Part shown: positions 1-5,055 of the stretch, piece after piece | Numbering within the stretch: the first letter of the stretch is position 1 | How the letters are laid out: every line of letters begins with the position of its first letter | Source: Clostridiales bacterium | GTDB taxonomy: Bacteria > Bacillota > Clostridia > Lachnospirales > Lachnospiraceae | Direction: 5' to 3' | Assembly (NCBI GenBank): GCA_019420425.1 | Contig: JAHZHG010000183.1 | Span: 1 to 5,992, forward strand | Length of the DNA stretch: 5,992 bases | The notes under the pieces: model-generated | Seen by the model: the letters and a program-made list of their open reading frames with translations, nothing else | Databases searched by the model: none | What the model was told of the DNA's origin: nothing | Made by a program: the position numbers and the translations under genes

Positions 1-1525
1 AAAGGCATCCCGGTACTTTGCCACAGATATCTGCGACGGAATTGCCCAGGGTCACGACGGAATCAACTATTCCCTGGCGTCCCGGGATTCCATTGCCAAC
101 ATGATTGAGATTCACGCAAACGCGACCACCTACGACGGCGGCGTATTCATCGCCAGCTGCGACAAATCCGTTCCGGCCATGCTGATGGGTATCGGACGGG
201 TGAACATTCCGGCCATCGTCGTTACCGGCGGCGTGATGGATGCCGGCCCGGATCTGCTGACCCTGGAGCAGATCGGAAAATACAGCGCTATGTGCCAGCG
301 CGGAGAGATTTCCGAAGAGCAGTTTTTATATTACAAGCATCACGCCTGTCCCTCCTGCGGAGCCTGCTCCTTTATGGGAACGGCTTCCACCATGCAGATC
401 ATGGCAGAGGCCCTGGGCCTGATGCTGCCGGGCAGCGCGCTGATGCCGGCCACCTGCAGCGACCTGGAGGATGTGGCCTACGAGGCGGGCAGACAGTCCG
501 TGCGCCTGGCCAGGATGGGCCTGAAGGCATCCGATATTGTGACGAAGAAATCCTTTGAGAACGCGATCATGGTGCACGCAGCCATCTCCGGATCCAGCAA
601 CTCCCTGCTGCACATTCCTGCCGCGGCCCACGAGTTCGGCATTGATATCGACGCAGACACCTTCGACCGGATGCACAGAGGGGCGCACTACCTGCTGGAT
701 ATCCGTCCTGCGGGAAAATGGCCCGCACAGTATTTCTACTATGCAGGCGGCGTTCCCAGGATCATGGAAGAGATCAAATCCATGCTCCATCTGGACGTGA
801 TGACCGTCACCGGTAAGACGCTGGGCGAGAACCTGGAGGAGTTAAAGACAAACGGCTTCTACGAAAAATGCGAAGAATACATGGCCAAAACCGGCCTGAA
901 GCGCACCGATGTTATCCGCACCTTTGACGCGCCTATCGGAAAGGACGGCACTATCGGGGTAATGAAAGGAAATCTGGCGCCCGAGGGCGCAGTGGTGAAG
1001 CACTCCGCAGTGCCGAAGGAGATGTTTGAGGCCGTGCTGAAGGCCAAGCCCTTTGACTGTGAAGAGGACGCCATCGCAGCCGTCCTTTCCCACCGGATCC
1101 GCCCGGGCGACGGCGTAATCATCCGCTACGAAGGCCCCAAGGGCAGCGGAATGCCGGAGATGTTCTACACCACAGAAGCCATCTCCTCCGACGAAGAGCT
1201 GGGCAAGTCCATCGCCCTGATCACCGACGGCCGCTTCTCCGGCGCCTCCAAAGGCCCCGCCATCGGACACGTTTCCCCCGAAGCCGCCGAGGGAGGCCCC
1301 ATCGCCCTGGTAGAGGAAGACGACCTGATCCACATCAGCATCCCCGACCGGAAGCTGGAGATCGTAGGCATCGCCGGAAAACCGTGCTCCCCGGAAGAGG
1401 TAGAGCGCGTGTTTGCAGAGAGAAAAAAGAACTGGAAACCGAAAAAAGAAAAGTATCCGTCTGGCGTACTGCATATCTATGCACAGCATGCAGCATCGCC
1501 GATGAAGGGCGGGTATATGGAATAA
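1..1525 (+). CDS. IlvD/Edd-family dehydratase (dihydroxy-acid dehydratase-like), 5' end missing
   Basis: This is an Fe-S dehydratase of the IlvD/Edd family. Members remove water from dihydroxy acids (branched-chain amino acid synthesis) or from sugar acids, in the cytoplasm. The open frame enters from the left edge (codons start at base 2) and gives about 507 residues; relatives have roughly 560-620, so some 60-75 N-terminal residues are missing. Both family signatures are present: CDKSVPAMLMG from base 158 (first cluster cysteine) and ALITDGRFSGAS at 1214-1249. The second cluster motif, ACPSCGACS, has its first cysteine at 347. The C-terminal end around IYAQHAAS is also family-like. The third cluster cysteine of E. 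coli IlvD (in PQLCKVAP) is not seen; the equivalent stretch near 671-716 reads HYLLDIRPAGKW. The substrate is therefore uncertain: 2,3-dihydroxy acid or aldonic acid. The ATG at 101 is internal, not the true start. No pathway neighbour is visible to decide. Confidence 0.9.
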   Translation, partial: KASRYFATDICDGIAQGHDGINYSLASRDSIANMIEIHANATTYDGGVFIASCDKSVPAMLMGIGRVNIPAIVVTGGVMDAGPDLLTLEQIGKYSAMCQRGEISEEQFLYYKHHACPSCGACSFMGTASTMQIMAEALGLMLPGSALMPATCSDLEDVAYEAGRQSVRLARMGLKASDIVTKKSFENAIMVHAAISGSSNSLLHIPAAAHEFGIDIDADTFDRMHRGAHYLLDIRPAGKWPAQYFYYAGGVPRIMEEIKSMLHLDVMTVTGKTLGENLEELKTNGFYEKCEEYMAKTGLKRTDVIRTFDAPIGKDGTIGVMKGNLAPEGAVVKHSAVPKEMFEAVLKAKPFDCEEDAIAAVLSHRIRPGDGVIIRYEGPKGSGMPEMFYTTEAISSDEELGKSIALITDGRFSGASKGPAIGHVSPEAAEGGPIALVEEDDLIHISIPDRKLEIVGIAGKPCSPEEVERVFAERKKNWKPKKEKYPSGVLHIYAQHAASPMKGGYME

Positions 1526-1527
1526 AG

Positions 1528-1573
1528 AAAAACGCCGGGCGCAGCTGATTTCCAGCTGCGCCCGGTGTTTTTT
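1528..1573. terminator. Strong bidirectional intrinsic terminator
   Basis: A 15-bp stem (1533-1547 with 1553-1567, one G-U wobble) encloses the loop ATTTC and is followed on the + strand by TTTTTT. On the other side the stem is flanked by AAAAA at 1528-1532, which becomes a U-run on the - strand. It begins 2 nt after the dehydratase stop codon. It should also stop the leftward blaI-type operon, whose last stop codon is at 1606. Confidence 0.93.
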
Positions 1574-1605
1574 AGAATTAAGAGGTTTTAAAAGATGATT
1601 GATTT

Positions 1606-1836
1606 TTATAAATCCATCCAAAGAGGATCATACCAGCAGCCCAACGTAGCGTTCCAGCGGCGGTACTGCAGCTTACCATTATAGATTCGATATTTTGTTT
1701 CAAGGATATCAGTTGCCCTTGTACTGGCAGTTTCGTTAACCGGCGGTTGAGCTGCATATACATTTACATCGCCTGTTATGAAAACAGAGAACAATAAAGT
1801 AAGACTCAGTAAACAAGAAGTAATTTTGGCTTTCAT
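1606..1836 (-). CDS. Small exported peptide of unknown function, last gene of the blaI-blaR1-like operon
   Basis: I do not recognise a named family. The 76-residue product starts with a clear signal peptide: MKAK, a hydrophobic core at about residues 6-21, then VYA/AQ as a plausible signal peptidase I site after Ala28. There is no lipobox. The mature part is about 48 residues, with a polar linker (PPVNETASTRATD) and an aromatic and basic C-terminal half containing YRIYNGKLQYRRWN and ending in WYDPLWMDL. It has one mature cysteine (Cys67), so it is not a Cys-rich precursor. The start is secure: the AAGGAGGAA site (1842-1850) has a 7-nt spacer to the ATG, and the ATG overlaps the upstream stop as ATGA, so translation is probably coupled. 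I have a weak recollection of similar YNGxxQYRRWN tails in small secreted clostridial proteins. A role as ligand, modulator or effector of the membrane protease upstream is inference only. Confidence 0.8.
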   Translation of the reverse strand: MKAKITSCLLSLTLLFSVFITGDVNVYAAQPPVNETASTRATDILETKYRIYNGKLQYRRWNATLGCWYDPLWMDL

Positions 1837-2996
1837 AAATATTCCTCCTTAATAATAAAGCCGTCATCTTTTAGTGATGAGATGGACGTCTTTTTGATTT
1901 TTATGTAAGTATCAGGGCCGATAAAATAGTATGTATCGTTATTACTATGTAAAATATAGCCATTCTCAGGAGTGACTTCTATAGCACCGTCGGTTTCTAT
2001 TTCTGCACTTGGCGTTTCATAGGATGTCCCAGGAAGGAACAGATAACTGCCAACAAAGAAAAGTGCAGAAATACCAATAAGTAAAGTGCGAAGAAATTTG
2101 CTCAAATATGTATTTAACTGAGCAGTATCAGATACCAGCTGAAACCGTTCAGTAATGTTTTTCCGGGCAGAATCTCCGCTTAACGTGGCCAGCGGACAAT
2201 TATTTTTCATACTGCGGCTGTCTGCATATTGCAGAGAGGCCAGGATTGTTCGCAAATACGCCGCCTTTTGGGGTTCATTCATATCCTTGGTTACGTGGTT
2301 ATCGCAACGTATCTCCAGCAAATGATTCAGGTTATTCCGTAAATAATATGACAGAGGATACCACCAAAACACACAGCAGCAAAGCTGGGCGACCATTTTT
2401 ATCATCAGATCATGATGGGAAAAATGGAACAGTTCATGCAAAAGAATATGATATAATTCGTCGTCCGCATACGCTCTCTGCGGGAGCAGGATATATTTAT
2501 GGATGATTCCGGCAGCCATAGGCATTTTGATCAGCTGACTCTGCACGATAACTGCTTTGACGGGTTTATGCAAATGCGCCTGCGCCAGAGCATATATTTT
2601 TTGATATTGTCCGTTGTCTGCTTTGGCGCTGAATAAAATCAGCTTTCGAATCCGCTTAAACTGGCGTATGTATTGGAAAAGCGAGCAGACAGCGCCTGCA
2701 AGCCACAGAATGCAAATACAATTAAATATGGACAATTCAAATGGCCCAATCGCATATGTGGTCAAAACCAACTGATAATGAATTGGATTCAGCAGCCGGG
2801 GAAGAGTAACCCACTGACTAATGCGGATATCAACTGGCAGCACCATCCGGATAATGCAGAGCAGATACATGAATATAACGGAAGTCACGCCAAACCATCT
2901 CAGCCATCGCTTCCTAAGTCGGCCAATCAGGAGAAGCAATGCCACTATACTGCTCCAGAATATACTCAGAAGAAAAGAGAAAAAGAAATTATGCAT
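1833..2996 (-). CDS. BlaR1/MecR1-like M56 membrane zinc metallopeptidase without penicillin-binding domain
   Basis: This is a membrane protease of 387 residues, of the type that on signal inactivates a BlaI-like repressor. Hydrophobic segments lie at about 4-24, 36-54, 86-110 and 303-322. The cytoplasmic zinc domain between the last two carries HELFH (His187, Glu188, His191) and the third-ligand region LLEIRCD (Glu228, Cys231, Asp232), matching family M56. After the last membrane segment only about 65 residues remain outside. Classical BlaR1/MecR1 (about 585 residues) has a roughly 250-residue penicillin-binding sensor here, and this protein has none. The start at 2996 overlaps the repressor gene by 8 nt and is preceded by AGAGGAAG. 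The stop overlaps the exported-peptide ATG (ATGA). The repressor as first gene supports a sensor-protease role; the signal sensed is unknown. Confidence 0.9.
   Translation of the reverse strand: MHNFFFSFLLSIFWSSIVALLLLIGRLRKRWLRWFGVTSVIFMYLLCIIRMVLPVDIRISQWVTLPRLLNPIHYQLVLTTYAIGPFELSIFNCICILWLAGAVCSLFQYIRQFKRIRKLILFSAKADNGQYQKIYALAQAHLHKPVKAVIVQSQLIKMPMAAGIIHKYILLPQRAYADDELYHILLHELFHFSHHDLMIKMVAQLCCCVFWWYPLSYYLRNNLNHLLEIRCDNHVTKDMNEPQKAAYLRTILASLQYADSRSMKNNCPLATLSGDSARKNITERFQLVSDTAQLNTYLSKFLRTLLIGISALFFVGSYLFLPGTSYETPSAEIETDGAIEVTPENGYILHSNNDTYYFIGPDTYIKIKKTSISSLKDDGFIIKEEYL
1842..1850 (-). promoter_or_regulatory. Consensus ribosome binding site inside the upstream gene
   Basis: AAGGAGGAA on the - strand lies 7 nt before the ATG at 1836 and within the last codons of the metallopeptidase gene. 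It supports the short exported-peptide gene as real and efficiently translated. Confidence 0.85.
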
Positions 2997-3378
2997 GCTT
3001 TTCTTCCTCTAGTTTTGCAATAATATTCTCTAATTCCTGATAAAAATCCTCCGCATCACTGGCTTCCTTCACCAGAGCTACCGTTACGTTTGCAATAGAA
3101 TTTTTTCCAATCCCCGTCGTAAGCGCCAGACGGGCGGCGTATTCTTCACGGGTAATGATGGGGTGGAACTGTCTTGCATACTGGGTTCTGTAGCGGACAG
3201 CGCCGCATACGGCAATTGCCCTTTTGTGTTCCAATATATTTAAGAGGCGGACTGCGTAGCTTTGCTTCCAATTTTCTTCTTTTAACAGTTCAAGCACATC
3301 CACACTGGTAAGCGGACGGCCAATTTCCCAAAACAGGTTCATTACCTTCAGTTCATTATTTGTAAATGTCTCATTCAT
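2989..3378 (-). CDS. BlaI/MecI-like winged-helix transcriptional repressor
   Basis: The product is a 129-residue DNA-binding repressor, the usual length for BlaI/MecI/CopY-type proteins (about 125-145). Residues 8-60 fit the family's winged helix (ELKVMNLFWEIG, LTSVDVLELL, then recognition-helix region YAVRLLNILEHKRAI). A wing follows (VRYRTQYA), then a helical C-terminal dimerisation part (about 77-129). The ATG at 3378 is chosen because AAAGGG (3386-3391) sits 7 nt upstream. A longer reading from a TTG at 3450 would start inside the -35 box and encode the promoter and operator, so it is rejected. It is the first gene of the three-gene operon and overlaps the metallopeptidase gene by 8 nt. 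It most likely represses its own operon through the palindrome at 3401-3417. By analogy with BlaI it would be relieved by proteolysis that depends on the downstream protease; this is inferred. Confidence 0.88.
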   Translation of the reverse strand: MNETFTNNELKVMNLFWEIGRPLTSVDVLELLKEENWKQSYAVRLLNILEHKRAIAVCGAVRYRTQYARQFHPIITREEYAARLALTTGIGKNSIANVTVALVKEASDAEDFYQELENIIAKLEEEKHA

Positions 3379-3385
3379 TGTTGTG

Positions 3386-3391
3386 CCCTTT
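3386..3391 (-). promoter_or_regulatory. Ribosome binding site deciding the repressor start
   Basis: AAAGGG on the - strand has a 7-nt spacer to the ATG at 3378. It favours the 129-residue product over the longer TTG-initiated reading from 3450. Confidence 0.65.
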
Positions 3392-3400
3392 GATTTAGTA

Positions 3401-3417
3401 TTAATGTTCAACATTAA
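3401..3417. promoter_or_regulatory. Perfect 17-nt palindrome, probable BlaI-type operator
   Basis: TTAATGTTCAACATTAA has perfect 8-nt arms around one central base. It begins 4 nt downstream of the -10 box of the leftward promoter, so it covers the expected transcription start. This is an ideal place for a repressor to block initiation. It differs from the TACAnnTGTA core known for BlaI/MecI/CopY operators. Assignment to the repressor encoded next to it is inferred from position and symmetry. Confidence 0.75.
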
Positions 3418-3421
3418 CTCT

Positions 3422-3450
3422 ACTATATATCTAAACTTGGATTTTGTCAA
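3422..3450 (-). promoter_or_regulatory. Sigma-A-type promoter of the repressor-protease-peptide operon
   Basis: On the - strand a perfect -35 box TTGACA (3445-3450) is separated by exactly 17 nt from the -10 box TATAGT (3422-3427), which is one base from consensus. Transcription should begin near 3411-3416, inside the palindrome. This near-ideal promoter would be strong unless repressed. Confidence 0.85.
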
Positions 3451-3564
3451 TAAGTAAATAGATTTTTGTTTTTAATCTACATAAAATGGGCATTACGCTG
3501 AAGGCAATGCTAAATGTGTAAATGCATATGGTTCAAAAATAATATAAAAAATTAATAATAAATC

Positions 3565-3593
3565 TTGACAATGAACAAAATGACGAATACTAT
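3565..3593 (+). promoter_or_regulatory. Putative sigma-A-type promoter of the radical SAM operon
   Basis: TTGACA (3565-3570), a 17-nt spacer and TACTAT (3588-3593, 4 of 6 consensus bases) lie 43 nt before the maturase ATG in very AT-rich DNA (11 G/C in 3541-3600). The -10 box is weaker than that of the divergent promoter. No copy of the 3401-3417 palindrome lies here. The 3451-3564 stretch between the two promoters holds no convincing gene or RNA structure. Confidence 0.65.
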
Positions 3594-3620
3594 GGAATTA
3601 TACAAACGATAAAATTGACT

Positions 3621-3627
3621 GGAGAGG
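3621..3627 (+). promoter_or_regulatory. Ribosome binding site of the radical SAM maturase
   Basis: GGAGAGG lies 9 nt before the ATG at 3637 and supports that start. Confidence 0.75.
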
Positions 3628-3636
3628 TACGGTTGT

Positions 3637-5055
3637 ATGGGGGATTTTATATTTAAAACGATTAGGACGCCGGGCGGTTCGTATTTGTATGATAGAAATA
3701 CGAATACCATCGTTGTCATCAGCAGGGAAGAGCTTGAGGAGCTGAGAAGAGTAGAGGAAGGTATTCTGCCGGAGAGAGAAAGCACAGTTTTGCAGAAATA
3801 TCAGTCTCTGGGCGTGCTTGCCCCGAACATAGTGGAGGAGATTCACCACCCGGATACGGAATACCTGGAGCATTATGCAAATTGCAGGATCGGACAGCTG
3901 GTTCTGCAGGTTACGCAGCAGTGCAATCTGCGCTGCGCCTATTGCGTATATTCGGGAAACTATTATACACGTGAGCACTCAGACAAGAAAATGTCATGGG
4001 AGACAGCAAAAAAGGCGATAGATTATGTGATCGACCATTCCTGTGAGGTGGACGACGTCTGTTTTTCCTTTTATGGAGGAGAGCCGTTACTGGAAATCAA
4101 TCTGATCAGACGGTGTGTAGAATACGTGAAAGCGCGTATGGAAGGGAAAAAATATCGGTTCAGCATGACGACAAACGGCACGCTGTTAAATCCCAATACA
4201 GTGGCATTTCTGGCAGAAAATGATGTCTCACTGTCAGTCAGCCTGGACGGGCCGAGGGAAGATCATGATGCAAACCGGAGATTCCGCAATGGCGGAGGTT
4301 CCTTTGATACAATTGCAAAAAACATCCGGTACATAAAAGAAAACCATTACGATTATTGGGAAAAGATTATGTTTCTGATTACCCTGAATCCCAAGGTGGA
4401 TGTAGACAATATCAATCGGTTTTTCGATCAAAGTGAATTGTTTGCCAAAGGCTCGGTTAAATTAAACGAAATAGAGGCTACAAACCTGAAAAATCCGGAA
4501 CTGGTGGAATACGAGGATAAGTATTATCTCAGCAGGCGGTTTAAATATCTAAAGGTTTTGATGGCTCTGGCCGGGATGCTGGAGGAGAGCCAGGTAGACA
4601 GGATTTACGCAGGCACATTGTCGGCAAAAAAGAATGCGATCAAAACATTGAAAAAAGGGCGTGTTCTTCAGCGGTGTATGCATCACAGCGGGCCGTGCAT
4701 ACCAGGAGTACAGAAGCTGTTTGTTGCAGTGGACGGAACCTTTTATCCTTGCGAAAAGGTATCCGAAAATGAAGCGGAGCTTTCGGTTGGAAGCCTGGAA
4801 AAGGGGCTGGACATGGTACGGATGAAGCAGATGCTGAATCTGGGCGAGCTGACAAAGGAGCAGTGCCAAAAGTGCTGGGCATTCCAGGACTGCAAGATAT
4901 GCATAGCCCGGATGGAAAATATCGCAGGAGAAAAAATTTTAACAGCTGCTCAAAAGCAGAAGGTATGTGAAGAGACAAGAGAAGAGTTCTTTAGCGTTTT
5001 GTATGAATACTGTGTCATTCAGGAATGTATGGCAAAGCGGAGGAAGAGCCGATGA
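3637..5055 (+). CDS. ccpM: Radical SAM/SPASM peptide maturase, CcpM-like (Cys-rich peptide / Clo7bot type)
   Basis: This 472-residue enzyme belongs to the radical SAM maturases that modify ribosomally made peptides in the cytoplasm. Residues 1-85 form an N-terminal domain (FKTIRTPGGSYLYDRNTNTI) like that of clostridial CcpM-type (TIGR04068) enzymes; it may help bind the peptide. The radical SAM core starts with CNLRCAYC (Cys96, Cys100, Cys103 for the SAM-binding 4Fe-4S cluster), then YGGEP at 146-150 and SLDGP at 202-206. The SPASM domain for auxiliary clusters has Cys354, a GTFYPC motif (Cys372), Cys410, Cys413, Cys419, Cys422 and Cys444. Its spacing is C-x2-C-x5-C-x2-C where x3 is usual in the last gap. 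Additional cysteines include 347, 459 and 464. The length is normal, with no truncation. It overlaps the next gene by ATGA. The family assignment comes from remembered features, so the class is very sure and the subfamily less so. No precursor peptide gene is visible upstream. Confidence 0.88.
   Translation: MGDFIFKTIRTPGGSYLYDRNTNTIVVISREELEELRRVEEGILPERESTVLQKYQSLGVLAPNIVEEIHHPDTEYLEHYANCRIGQLVLQVTQQCNLRCAYCVYSGNYYTREHSDKKMSWETAKKAIDYVIDHSCEVDDVCFSFYGGEPLLEINLIRRCVEYVKARMEGKKYRFSMTTNGTLLNPNTVAFLAENDVSLSVSLDGPREDHDANRRFRNGGGSFDTIAKNIRYIKENHYDYWEKIMFLITLNPKVDVDNINRFFDQSELFAKGSVKLNEIEATNLKNPELVEYEDKYYLSRRFKYLKVLMALAGMLEESQVDRIYAGTLSAKKNAIKTLKKGRVLQRCMHHSGPCIPGVQKLFVAVDGTFYPCEKVSENEAELSVGSLEKGLDMVRMKQMLNLGELTKEQCQKCWAFQDCKICIARMENIAGEKILTAAQKQKVCEETREEFFSVLYEYCVIQECMAKRRKSR
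5039..5043 (+). promoter_or_regulatory. Ribosome binding site of the partner gene
   Basis: GGAGG within the last codons of the maturase gene lies 8 nt before the ATG at 5052. Together with the ATGA overlap it fixes the start of the downstream gene. Confidence 0.75.

Noticed and set aside
842..1621. Long antisense open frame opposite the dehydratase gene
   Set aside because: It is a shadow of a GC-rich coding sequence, runs through the terminator hairpin, and its product shows no recognisable domain.
1606..1836. The exported 76-residue peptide as the substrate of the radical SAM maturase
   Set aside because: It has a Sec-type signal peptide, only one cysteine in the mature part, lies on the opposite strand in another operon, and resembles no Cys-rich precursor.
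1866..1880. An SxxK motif (SSLK) near the C-terminus of the BlaR1-like protein as a penicillin-acylation site
   Set aside because: The whole extracytoplasmic part is about 65 residues and lacks the other transpeptidase motifs, so the match is almost certainly chance.
3379..3450. A longer repressor reading frame starting at a TTG codon (24 extra residues)
   Set aside because: The TTG is the first half of the -35 box and the extra codons span the promoter and operator palindrome. The ATG at 3378 has its own ribosome binding site and gives the normal family length.
3490..3510. Small inverted repeat GCATT...AATGC between the divergent promoters
   Set aside because: Only about 5 bp of stem with a long loop and no T-run; too weak to call a terminator, riboswitch or operator.
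3486..3612. Tiny + strand ORFs (11 and 13 codons, for example MNKMTNTMELYKR) as a precursor or leader peptide
   Set aside because: They lack ribosome binding sites and cysteines, and the second lies within the predicted promoter before the expected transcription start.
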